The position numbers and the translations under genes were made by a program. The notes under the pieces were generated by a model. It saw only the letters and a program-made list of their open reading frames with translations, was not told the DNA's origin and did not search any database. A stretch of 64,000 nucleotides of DNA. Source: CAZSBG01 sp964605145 (GTDB lineage: Bacteria; Zhuqueibacterota; Zhuqueibacteria; Thermofontimicrobiales; Thermofontimicrobiaceae). Position 1 is the first letter of the stretch. Each line of letters begins with the position of its first letter. Below, in pieces: positions 52,817-61,877 of this stretch. Where the stretch lies: assembly GCA_964605145.1 (NCBI GenBank), contig CAZSBG010000011.1, positions 1 to 64,000 of the forward strand, written 5' to 3'.

Positions 52817-54673
52817 ATGAGAAAAGGGGATGCCCGAGTTATTATCCTGCTTATTTTATTTTCGTTTACTTTTAACTGCCAAAAAGAAAAACAAATTAAC
52901 TACCAGGTTCCGGTCTGGGCCAAGAAAGCGGTATGGTACCAGATTTTTCCGGAACGATTCCGAAATGGTGATCCATCCAACGATCCGTCGCTCGAAGATA
53001 TTGTCGGGTCTTGGCCGTTTGGTGACATGCGGGAAATTCAAACCGTGCCCTGGACTTCGGACTGGTACCAGCTTCAGCCGTGGGAGCAGGATGGCAAGGG
53101 ATTTTACTATCATGCCCAGCGCCGGCGGTTTGGCGGCGATTTGCAGGGCGTAATCGACAAGCTCGATTACCTGCAGGAATTAGGCGTCAACGCCATCTAC
53201 TTCAACCCTGTGTTTGAATCACCTTCACTGCACAAATACGATGGCACATTTTATCACCACATCGACGATAATTTTGGGCCCGATCCTGCCGGCGATAAAA
53301 TTATCTTCGAAAATGAAAATCCCACCGATCCTTCAACCTGGCAGTGGACTGCCGCCGATAAACTTTTCCTTGAATTGCTCAAACAATGTCACGAACGAAA
53401 TATCCGCGTTATCATCGATGGCGTGTTCAATCACGTGGGCGTGAATTTTTTCGCGTTTGCTGATCTCAAAAAAAATCAACAAAATTCCAAATACAAGAAT
53501 TGGTTCGAGGTGAAATCGTGGGACAATCCGGACACGGAAGCGGATGAATTTGATTACGAATGCTGGGCCGGGGTGAAAGGCATGCCGGAAATTCGCGAGG
53601 GAAGCGATGGCTTTGCCGCTGAACCGTGGGCGTATATGGTGGCATCGATTGAGCGCTGGATGGATCCCAATGGCGACGGAGATCCCTCGGATGGCATCGA
53701 TGGCTGGCGCCTGGATGTGGCCGAAAAAGTGACCCGCGCGTCGTGGGTTAAATTTCGCAATCTGGTTCGTTCCATCAACCCGGAAGCCTATTTGACCGGC
53801 GAAGTCTGGTGGGAGAAATGGCCTGAAAAAATGTTCAACGCAGCGGACTGGCTCAAGGGCGACATGTTCGACGCGGTAATGAATTATCGTTTTGCAGCGG
53901 CTGTGACCAAGTTTTTCATTGATCAGAAGAATCGAATATCTGCCACAGAATTTGATAAAGAACTGGCGCAGGTCAGAACCGATTACCCATTCGAAGTGAA
54001 CTACGTTTTGCAGAATTTAATGGACAGCCACGATACGGACCGGCTGCCTTCCATGATTGTGAATCCGGACCGGATTTACGGTCACAAAAATACGTTGAAC
54101 GCCAATGAAAATTATAACGTTCGCAAGCCGCGGGCTGATGAGATAAAAATCCAGAAGCTCATCGCGCTGTTCCAAATGACGTACGTGGGCGCGCCCATGA
54201 TTTATTACGGCGATGAAGCCGGCGTATGGGGCGCCAGCGACCCGGACGAGCGAAAACCCATGCTCTGGGCCGATCTGAAATACGACGATGAAGTCAGCCA
54301 TCCGTTTGGCGCGCTGCGTCCGCGGGATAAAAATGAATTCAATCCCGATCTCTTTCATTATTATAAAGAATTGATTCGCATCCGAAAAGAGCACCCGGCT
54401 TTGATGCTGGGTGATTTTCAGTTGCTCGTCGTTGATGATGAAAAATCGATGTATGCGTTCGAGCGAAATTATGATAAGCAGAGAGTCATCGTGGTGGTGA
54501 ATAACTCCGAGCGAATTCAGCCGCTGCAATTGGATGCCGCCGGGAAACAATGGATGGACTTGCTGAGCGGGGACCGATTCTTAGACATCGATGGGAAAAT
54601 TGAATTGAAGGTCGACAGCAAATCCGGGCTTATCTTAATTCCCGGTCTGGAGACGCGGCTGGCTGCCCGGTGA
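52817..54673 (+). CDS. GH13-family glycosidase lipoprotein (alpha-amylase / cyclomaltodextrinase-like)
   Basis: A 618-aa lipoprotein (lipobox FTFNC, Cys about residue 21) with a full GH13 barrel: WYQIFPERFRNGDPSNDP, region I IDGVFNHVG, region II DGWRLDVAEK (nucleophile D300), region III LTGEVWW (acid/base E329) and region IV MDSHDTDR (D406). A DGDGDP-like calcium loop precedes region II. It closes with a beta-sandwich C domain. It probably cleaves alpha-1,4-glucans or cyclodextrins at the cell surface or in the periplasm, feeding the TonB receptor upstream. ATG 52817 has GAGGGA. The sequence MPEIREGSDGF fits neopullulanase-like branches, but subfamily is uncertain. Confidence 0.9.
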   Translation: MRKGDARVIILLILFSFTFNCQKEKQINYQVPVWAKKAVWYQIFPERFRNGDPSNDPSLEDIVGSWPFGDMREIQTVPWTSDWYQLQPWEQDGKGFYYHAQRRRFGGDLQGVIDKLDYLQELGVNAIYFNPVFESPSLHKYDGTFYHHIDDNFGPDPAGDKIIFENENPTDPSTWQWTAADKLFLELLKQCHERNIRVIIDGVFNHVGVNFFAFADLKKNQQNSKYKNWFEVKSWDNPDTEADEFDYECWAGVKGMPEIREGSDGFAAEPWAYMVASIERWMDPNGDGDPSDGIDGWRLDVAEKVTRASWVKFRNLVRSINPEAYLTGEVWWEKWPEKMFNAADWLKGDMFDAVMNYRFAAAVTKFFIDQKNRISATEFDKELAQVRTDYPFEVNYVLQNLMDSHDTDRLPSMIVNPDRIYGHKNTLNANENYNVRKPRADEIKIQKLIALFQMTYVGAPMIYYGDEAGVWGASDPDERKPMLWADLKYDDEVSHPFGALRPRDKNEFNPDLFHYYKELIRIRKEHPALMLGDFQLLVVDDEKSMYAFERNYDKQRVIVVVNNSERIQPLQLDAAGKQWMDLLSGDRFLDIDGKIELKVDSKSGLILIPGLETRLAAR

Positions 54674-54807
54674 TGGCCACGGAGGCGCGGTGGCACATAG
54701 GAAAGAACCTGCACGATTAAAAACAACTGGCTGCTACTTGAAACTACATAAACGGAAAAGTATTAATTTAGATTTTTTTGTTTATGTTCAGCCAGAAAGG
54801 GTGTACA

Positions 54808-56040
54808 ATGAAAAAAATAGCGTGGATTGTTTTTGTAGCCGGCATTTTAATATTTTCATCATGCAATAAAAAAAGCCCAACAGAAACGCCACCAGTAAAT
54901 AATATTCATCCACAGGTAGATATACCCTGGCCAAGTTTAGCAGATAGTCCCTGGCCTTCACCTCGCGGAAACATTCAATGTAATGGTCGTAGCAAATCTA
55001 TTGGTTTCAGGGAAGGTAAGGTTGCCTGGACTTTTACAGAAGATCGATTTGTTAATGAAATTTCAGGTGTTGTTGTAGGTTCAGATAGTACGATTTATTT
55101 TACAGCAGGTTTGACAGGTGGTATTCAAAAACGCTATTTATATGCACTAAATCCCGATGGTACTTTAAAATGGAAAAACGAACTCGAAGGAAGATTTGCT
55201 GCGACGACAACACCGATAGTAGGTGCCGGTGATATTATTTATGTACCAACTTATTGGGGACCTATCCATGCGTTTAACTCAGATGGAACCTTAAAATGGA
55301 AATATGGAAATGTAATCCGAAATCGTACATTCAGCCCCGCATTAGGATTAGATGGTACGATTTACTTTGCAGATACAGATGGAAAGTTATATGCAATTAA
55401 CGCTAACGGTACATTAAAATGGTTTAACAATGAAAAGATGAATTCTGAAGAAGCTTTATTATCCTCGTATTCTTTAACTATGTCACCCGATGGCACTGTT
55501 CTTTATGGATCATCATTTGATTCCACTTTAAATGCATTTGATTCGCAAACAGGCGATATATTATGGGAGTTTCCAACCGGGCATAAGCTATTTGCATCGC
55601 CAATGGTCGATTCTGATGGTAACATTTATTTCACTCAATTTGATAGTACCGGTTTTCATCTTTGCTCGATAAACTCGCAAGGTGAATTGCGTTGGAAAAA
55701 CGATCACAACCTCAGTTATTGGATCAGTTTTCATATGGATAAACACGGAAACATATATGTATATAGTGAAGATAAACGCATTCTTTCATTTGATTTTGAA
55801 GGTAATCTGAGGTGGAGTAGTTCAATATTGGGAAACACGTGGTTCAATTCAATTATAGGCGATAGCGAGGGTGTAATATATTTTGCACATACAGATTCAT
55901 ATATTTTAGCATTAAATCAGCAAGGGAATCAAATATTCGAATGTACACTTCCTTCTTTATCTGATGGACTCATTATGGGGGCTGTAGCAAATAGTCGTTT
56001 GTATCTATCTGGTAGATATCAATTTTTTTGTATTGAATAG
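54808..56040 (+). CDS. PQQ-like beta-propeller lipoprotein
   Basis: A 410-aa lipoprotein (lipobox IFSSCN, Cys about residue 19) whose body is built from PQQ-type propeller blades, each of the form YALNPDGTLKWKNEL, HAFNSDGTLKWKYGN, YAINANGTLKWFNN and so on; about seven blades are seen. No cofactor-binding or catalytic residues of quinoprotein dehydrogenases are present, so it is probably a binding or scaffolding protein of the envelope. ATG 54808 is preferred over the in-frame start at 54778 because AGAAAGG precedes it. The next gene begins 6 bp later. AT-rich relative to the GH13 gene. Confidence 0.82.
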   Translation: MKKIAWIVFVAGILIFSSCNKKSPTETPPVNNIHPQVDIPWPSLADSPWPSPRGNIQCNGRSKSIGFREGKVAWTFTEDRFVNEISGVVVGSDSTIYFTAGLTGGIQKRYLYALNPDGTLKWKNELEGRFAATTTPIVGAGDIIYVPTYWGPIHAFNSDGTLKWKYGNVIRNRTFSPALGLDGTIYFADTDGKLYAINANGTLKWFNNEKMNSEEALLSSYSLTMSPDGTVLYGSSFDSTLNAFDSQTGDILWEFPTGHKLFASPMVDSDGNIYFTQFDSTGFHLCSINSQGELRWKNDHNLSYWISFHMDKHGNIYVYSEDKRILSFDFEGNLRWSSSILGNTWFNSIIGDSEGVIYFAHTDSYILALNQQGNQIFECTLPSLSDGLIMGAVANSRLYLSGRYQFFCIE

Positions 56041-56045
56041 GAGGT

Positions 56046-57236
56046 TTGAATTATGAAACTACAAAATTTTTTTTGGTTTGCCAGGTAATATTTTCCTTGT
56101 TTTTCGTATCCAGTCCTATCTCTTTTGCACAAGACTACCGCTATAATGGTGAAATAATGGGTGAAGTTATCGGCTTAGATGGAATGGATTACTGGCAGGT
56201 AAATGCTCAGTGTATATCTACATACAAGTGGGACGTTTCTGGACAAGAATGTTATCTCACAGATGATTATGAAACTGCTTATATTGAAGGCTGGGGAAAT
56301 AACATATCCAATTTTGGATTTCATACTCCTTGGGGCCATGAAGGTGGCCACTATGATATAGCATTTGGCGAATATGAGTTTACTTTTAATTTAGCGGGAA
56401 GTGAGGATGATACTTCATTTATTCTCGATTTACGAGATGCTGATTGGACGAAAAATTATGGTTCGCCTTTTGATATTACTATCCGATGGGATATTGATAA
56501 CAGGGAGTTGAAATATAGAATTGGAGGATCTGGGAATACCTATTATGACTTGGTTGATGAAACTATTTGGGATTTATTAGATGAAGCTCCTCCAAATAAG
56601 GAAGCCTTTCAGCCAACAAAACCCCTTGGTTTTAGATGTACAAATGCTAATCAGACAGGTGAACATCCTCATTTTGTATGGGATGGTACTCAATGGCCTA
56701 ACGGAATAAGAGGACAAAGAACTATTACTGTCTATTATATAATATTTAGGAATTTGAGAAGAGTTGCAACAGATATAACAAACTTGGAGTGGACCGACAA
56801 TAGTGTTACCATAGGTCAGCAAGGAACATCTTTCAACTACTTTGTCAGAGCAAAATTATCAAAATCTCCTGAATCTGAGAGGTCGGACATAGTTTATATT
56901 ACAGGCAATCTTTCAAAAAAACAAATTCCAGAATCAATGAATTCCAGTGAAAAAGATAATTGTTCTGAGGAGTTCAAACTTATGAATGTAGTGTGTCACC
57001 CTAATCCTGTAAATCCAACTACAAATATTATTTATTCTCTTTCAAAAGTAGGAGTTGTCTATCTTACTATTTATAATTTAATGGGTCAACGAATAGCTGA
57101 ATTAGTGAATGAAAAAAAATTTGCTGGAACTTATCAGGTTAGCTTCGATGGTAGCTCTTTAGCAGGTGGAATATATTTTGTTCATTTAGAATTCAATAAT
57201 CAACATTTGATAAGAAAGGTTTTACTGATCAAATAA
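56046..57236 (+). CDS. Secreted protein with type IX-like C-terminal sorting domain; start disturbed by poly-T tract
   Basis: A 396-aa exported protein with a signal sequence (FFLVCQVIFSLFFVSSPISFAQ). The middle region is unrecognised. The C-terminal ~75 residues are a typical T9SS type A-like domain (HPNPVNPTTNIIYSLSKVG, LTIYNLMGQRIAEL, GTYQVSFDGSSLAGGIYFVHL). The open frame starts at TTG 56046, only one base after the AGGAGG site. The ATG at 56053, ideally placed 8 bases from AGGAGG, is out of frame and terminates after 11 codons. One extra T in the run of eight T's (about 56067-56074) would put that ATG in frame. This suggests a sequencing indel, a broken gene or slipped-strand phase variation. 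Confidence 0.75.
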   Translation: MNYETTKFFLVCQVIFSLFFVSSPISFAQDYRYNGEIMGEVIGLDGMDYWQVNAQCISTYKWDVSGQECYLTDDYETAYIEGWGNNISNFGFHTPWGHEGGHYDIAFGEYEFTFNLAGSEDDTSFILDLRDADWTKNYGSPFDITIRWDIDNRELKYRIGGSGNTYYDLVDETIWDLLDEAPPNKEAFQPTKPLGFRCTNANQTGEHPHFVWDGTQWPNGIRGQRTITVYYIIFRNLRRVATDITNLEWTDNSVTIGQQGTSFNYFVRAKLSKSPESERSDIVYITGNLSKKQIPESMNSSEKDNCSEEFKLMNVVCHPNPVNPTTNIIYSLSKVGVVYLTIYNLMGQRIAELVNEKKFAGTYQVSFDGSSLAGGIYFVHLEFNNQHLIRKVLLIK

Positions 57237-57391
57237 TGCAATATAGTGTCCCTTGAAAATTAATATCAAATAAACGTTGAATTAGTTCTAATAGTATCTT
57301 TGTGTTTAGCGGTTATATATTTTTTATGTGTTATAACCTATAGCGAATTATAAGGTATCGTAAAATAGCATTAAGAAATTTAGGTGAATTA

Positions 57392-59071
57392 TTGACGACA
57401 TTTCGGATTAGCATTGCTTTTATCATTTTCGTTTTATTGATTTTTGCCAACTGCGGAAAAAATTCCAACGAGGAATATTTCGCACGGGTGAATGACGAAT
57501 TTATCCGCGTGACCGAATTCGCTGAACGGCTGGATTATTTCACGCGGATGACCGGCATCCGGGATAATTTGCAGACGCGGGAAAATTTACTCGATCAGAT
57601 GATCGGCGAGCGGCTGCTCATTCAAAATTTTTATGAATCCGGAATGAACGATTCGGCGCGATTCAGGCAAAAATTCGAGAGCATTCGAAATCAATTTTAT
57701 CTGAATACATTCCGCAGGAAAGTCTTTTACGACACAGTCCCGGTCTCGGAGAATGAACTGCGGCGCGGATTCCGCTATTACACGCAGCAGTTGAGCGCGC
57801 GGCATTTGTACGCCGGCACGGAAGAGGAAGCCGAAGACTTGTACCGGAAGCTTCAAAACGGCGCCCGATTCGAGGATTTGGCCCGGTTGACATTTCAGGA
57901 TTCGACGCTGGCGGCCAACGCCGGATATTTGGGCTATTTCGGCAAGGATGAGATGGACCCGGCTTTCGAGCGAGCTGCGTTTGCGCTCAAGGTTGGAGAG
58001 ATTTCGCGGCCGGTGAAAACGAAATTTGGCTACAGCATCATCAAAGTGGAGGATCGGTTTTTCAGGCCGTTCGTGAGCGAGCAGGAATTTTTTGATGCGA
58101 AACCGGCCATCACCAAAATTCTGAAGCGGGAAAAAGCGCTAACCGCGGCCCAGGAATTCGGCAGCAAATTGTCCCGCGATATGGATTTCGAATTCAATGA
58201 AAAAATCCTGCAATTCCTGTTCGCGGAGATGGAAGAGCCTGGGGAAAATTTATCCATTGAAAAAGAAAGTATGTTCGAGCCGGATTTGCTCAAAGATATC
58301 CGCAATGAAACGGTCGTCGCTTTTAAAAATGGTTCATGGACGGTCGAGCAATTATTGGAAAAAGCGCGATATACCAGCCAGCGGCAGCAGAGCAGGATTC
58401 GAAGCGCCAGTGATTTGAAGAATTACATTGCCGGCCTCGTGGTTCGGGATGAACTGCTGCGACAGGCCCGGCAAAGCACATGGGCAAAGGACAAAGGGAC
58501 AAAATCCGAAATCGACCACGCCATCGACGGATACATCGTCGGTCAAATGGTGAAAATGATTTCCGATACAGCATCCGTGCCCGATGTCGCTGTTAGGGAA
58601 GTTTACAACAAAAATCCCGGCGATTATGTTTTTCCGGCTTCGGCCAATGTCAGGGAAATTTTGGTCTCGGATGACAAATCGGCGAAAGACGTCTCAGCCC
58701 AACTGGCAAACGGAGAGCGGTTCTCGGAGTTGGCAAAAAAATACTCCATTCGGGAATGGGCGCGCGAAAAGGGCGGTGAATTAGGCATGGCGCCGCGATC
58801 AAAATATGGAGTGCTGGCGGATACTATTTTTTCTATGCAGCCGGGACAGGTTATCGGGCCGTTGCAGATAGATGGCAACGACTCATTCGTTCAAATGATT
58901 GCCAGGCTCGATGAGCGGCCAAAAACATTTGACGAAGCGCGTTCTCAGATTGAAAATGAGATTCTGTGGAAATGGCGAAAAATTCGGCTGCACAATAGGA
59001 TTCAAATGCTTCGTGACGAAGCGGATATCGAAATTCTGAAAGAAAAATTACGATGGTATATTTTCGAATAG
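57392..59071 (+). CDS. PpiC/SurA-type peptidyl-prolyl isomerase lipoprotein, paralogue
   Basis: A 559-aa lipoprotein foldase (lipobox IFANC, Cys about residue 20) with the same plan as the protein at 39919: an N-terminal helical chaperone part, parvulin domain 1 (LSARHLYAGTEEEAEDLYRK ... NAGYLGYFGKDEMDP ... PVKTKFGYSIIKVED) and parvulin domain 2 (SANVREILVSDDKSAKDV ... KGGELGMAPRSKYGV). It lies 20 bp ahead of the TonB receptor at 59092 and may fold that receptor. The start is TTG 57392 with AGGTGA upstream; no ATG gives a full signal sequence. Confidence 0.86.
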   Translation: MTTFRISIAFIIFVLLIFANCGKNSNEEYFARVNDEFIRVTEFAERLDYFTRMTGIRDNLQTRENLLDQMIGERLLIQNFYESGMNDSARFRQKFESIRNQFYLNTFRRKVFYDTVPVSENELRRGFRYYTQQLSARHLYAGTEEEAEDLYRKLQNGARFEDLARLTFQDSTLAANAGYLGYFGKDEMDPAFERAAFALKVGEISRPVKTKFGYSIIKVEDRFFRPFVSEQEFFDAKPAITKILKREKALTAAQEFGSKLSRDMDFEFNEKILQFLFAEMEEPGENLSIEKESMFEPDLLKDIRNETVVAFKNGSWTVEQLLEKARYTSQRQQSRIRSASDLKNYIAGLVVRDELLRQARQSTWAKDKGTKSEIDHAIDGYIVGQMVKMISDTASVPDVAVREVYNKNPGDYVFPASANVREILVSDDKSAKDVSAQLANGERFSELAKKYSIREWAREKGGELGMAPRSKYGVLADTIFSMQPGQVIGPLQIDGNDSFVQMIARLDERPKTFDEARSQIENEILWKWRKIRLHNRIQMLRDEADIEILKEKLRWYIFE

Positions 59072-59091
59072 AAAACAGGAGGTTGTACTTC

Positions 59092-61854
59092 ATGAAAATG
59101 AATACATTGGGGGCAAAATTTCCCCTGCTCTTTCTGAGTATGTTGCTGCTGAACAATTTGGGATTTGCCGGCACAACAGGAAAAATCTCCGGATATGTGA
59201 AAGACGCACAGGATGGCTCAGCGCTACCCGGGGTGAATATCATTGTCGAGGGAACAACCATGGGCGCTGCCACTGATTTGAATGGTTACTATGTTATCCT
59301 GAATGTCCCCCCCGGCAGATATACGGTGACCGCATCCATGATCGGATACGAAAAATCGACCTATACCGATGTCAAAGTATCCATCGATTTGACCACGACG
59401 GTAGATTTTCAGCTTTCCACCGAAATACTCGATCTGGGAAGGGAAGTGGTAGTTATTGCGGAGCGTTCCATGGTGAAAAAAGACCTCACATCTGCCGAAG
59501 CCCACGTGGACGCCGAGCAAATCGAAAACTTGCCTGTCCAGGAAGTGTCCGAGGTGCTGGCCCTGCAATCCGGTGTCACCGTGGGGCGTGATGGCGGCAT
59601 TCACATTCGGGGCGGTCGCTCCTCTGAGGTGGCTTACTGGGTGGACGGCATTTCAGTCACCGATGTGTACGACGGTTCCATTTCGGTTCAGGTTGAAAAT
59701 GAATCGGTGCAGGAGCTGCAGGTCATCAGCGGTACATTCAACGCGGAGTACGGTCAGGCCATGTCCGGTATTGTGAATATCGTGACCAAAGAGGGCGGCA
59801 GCGACTATCACCTCAACCTTTCCGGCTATAGCGGCGATTTTGTCAGCGGGAACGATATTTTCTACAACATCGATGATGTCAATCCGTTCGCCAATTATAA
59901 CATGCAGGCCAGCCTGGACGGCCCGGTGCCTTTTATGAAAAATATAAATTTCTTTGCCACCACGCGCTACTATTCAACCGATGGCTGGTTGTATGGCCAA
60001 AATCGCTATCTGCCGAATGGCACTCCCGGCGATAATGAGCCGGTAGCCATGGCATTCAATAACAAATATTCAGCTCAGGTAAAATTGACCGCCAAATTAA
60101 CACCAACCATGAAATTCAATATTGGCGTGCTGGGCAGCAAAGTGAATTTCAGAGACTATAATCACGGCTTCAAATGGAATCCCACCGGCGATGTTGAAAA
60201 ATTTGATGATGGATACAATATCTCGCTTTTATTCACGCATGCCCTCAGCGCTCGTTCATTTTATACATTGAATGTGTCTAACTACTACAAACGGTTCAAT
60301 GAATATCTTTATGAGAATCCGTTCAACACAAATTACGTGCATCCTGATTCCATGATTGTGCCGGCATACGCCTTTCTGGATCAGGGCACAAATTTGCATC
60401 ATTTTAAACGAAACACCAATACATGGGTGGGAAAATTCGATTACACCGTTCAGTTGAATCCACTTCATCAGATAAAAGCCGGCATGGAAGGACGATTGCA
60501 TCGATTGTTCCTGGATGAATACACCCTGGTTGCCGCCCGGGATAATAAAGGCCAGGAAATTACGCCGTTTCAAACAGCGATACTTGATATCAATACGCCC
60601 AATCACAACATGTACACACGAAAACCTGTTGAATTTTCATTGTATGTTCAGGATAAAATTGAATACAAAAGCATGATTGTCAATGTGGGAATGCGGTTCG
60701 ACTATTTCAATTCCAATGGAAGGGTGCTGAATGATCAAACGGATCCCAATGTCTATAATCCGTTTAAGCCTGAAAATATTTATCACGATCCGAATTTGCC
60801 GGACTCCCTGCTTGGTCTGCCGGGGAACCTGAAAACTGTGGATGATCGACTTGAATACTGGTATTCGGATGCAACTCCGAAATATCAGGTGAGTCCGCGG
60901 TTTGGAATTGCCTATCCCATTACCGACCGGGGCACCATCCATTTTTCTTACGGGCATTTTCTGCAGATTCCAAATTTTCTTTATTTGTACGCCAATCCCG
61001 GCTATAAAGTCCCGTCCGGAACCGGCATTCACGGACCTTTTGGAAATGCTGATTTGGAACCGCAGCGCACGGTGATGTACGAAATTGGTTTGCAGCAGCA
61101 ACTCACCGATCAGATGGCCTTCGATATCACCAGTTTCTACCGCGATGTGCGAAACTGGGTGACCACCAGCGTGGCGGTTGAAACGTACATTCCGGGTGTT
61201 TCGTATTCGAATTATATCAATAAGGATTATGCCAATGTCCGCGGTGTAACCGTGTCGTTAGATATGCGCCCGGTGAATAATTTTTCCATGAATCTCGATT
61301 ACACGTACCAGGTGGCCGAGGGCAGCAATTCCGATCCCAATGAAGAATTTTACGCCATGCAAACCCAGGCAGAACCCACGAAAATGATTATCCCGCTTAA
61401 CTGGGATCAAACGCATACGCTCAACGGTGCGTTTACCTATGCATCGTCATGGGGCGGTTTAAGCCTGCTGGGCCGGTATGGCTCCGGTTTGCCGTATTCG
61501 CCGAGCATCAGCGTTGCATCGCGTCAGGGCCAGAATCTGTCCACCGGACTGAGGAAAAACAGCCGAAGAAAACCCACGAATATCACATTCGATATGAAGC
61601 TCCACAAAAGCTTAAAGATGGGAAATCTCAGGGCCATATTGTTTGCCAATGTGTACAATTTATTCGATCGTAAGAATGAACTCGATGTCTTTGGCGACAC
61701 CGGTCGGGCGAATAACACTTTGGAAGCGACCAATGTGGCTGAAACCGAGGGTGTACGCGTGAATACAATCGATGAATACCTTGTTTATCCACACTTTTAT
61801 TCAGCCCCGCGCGAAATTCTAATTGGGCTTGAAATTGATTTGTCCAAATTATAA
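59092..61854 (+). CDS. TonB-dependent outer-membrane receptor with CarboxypepD-reg-like domain, paralogue
   Basis: A 920-aa receptor paralogous to the one at 44056. Order: signal peptide, CarboxypepD-reg-like domain (GKISGYVKDAQDGSALPGVN ... YYVILNVPPGRYTVTASMIGY), plug (LPVQEVSEVLALQSGVTVGR ... IHIRGGRSSEVAYWVDGI ... SGIVNIVTKEGG) and a barrel containing GTIHFSYGHFLQIPNFLY, which matches VIHFSYGHFFQIPLFDF of the first. ATG 59092 has AGGAGG at a proper distance and is preferred over the in-frame start at 59053. Unlike the first locus there is no LacI regulator directly upstream; the foldase gene takes that place. Confidence 0.92.
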   Translation: MKMNTLGAKFPLLFLSMLLLNNLGFAGTTGKISGYVKDAQDGSALPGVNIIVEGTTMGAATDLNGYYVILNVPPGRYTVTASMIGYEKSTYTDVKVSIDLTTTVDFQLSTEILDLGREVVVIAERSMVKKDLTSAEAHVDAEQIENLPVQEVSEVLALQSGVTVGRDGGIHIRGGRSSEVAYWVDGISVTDVYDGSISVQVENESVQELQVISGTFNAEYGQAMSGIVNIVTKEGGSDYHLNLSGYSGDFVSGNDIFYNIDDVNPFANYNMQASLDGPVPFMKNINFFATTRYYSTDGWLYGQNRYLPNGTPGDNEPVAMAFNNKYSAQVKLTAKLTPTMKFNIGVLGSKVNFRDYNHGFKWNPTGDVEKFDDGYNISLLFTHALSARSFYTLNVSNYYKRFNEYLYENPFNTNYVHPDSMIVPAYAFLDQGTNLHHFKRNTNTWVGKFDYTVQLNPLHQIKAGMEGRLHRLFLDEYTLVAARDNKGQEITPFQTAILDINTPNHNMYTRKPVEFSLYVQDKIEYKSMIVNVGMRFDYFNSNGRVLNDQTDPNVYNPFKPENIYHDPNLPDSLLGLPGNLKTVDDRLEYWYSDATPKYQVSPRFGIAYPITDRGTIHFSYGHFLQIPNFLYLYANPGYKVPSGTGIHGPFGNADLEPQRTVMYEIGLQQQLTDQMAFDITSFYRDVRNWVTTSVAVETYIPGVSYSNYINKDYANVRGVTVSLDMRPVNNFSMNLDYTYQVAEGSNSDPNEEFYAMQTQAEPTKMIIPLNWDQTHTLNGAFTYASSWGGLSLLGRYGSGLPYSPSISVASRQGQNLSTGLRKNSRRKPTNITFDMKLHKSLKMGNLRAILFANVYNLFDRKNELDVFGDTGRANNTLEATNVAETEGVRVNTIDEYLVYPHFYSAPREILIGLEIDLSKL

Positions 61855-61877
61855 TTTGTTATCACAGGAGAAATAAA

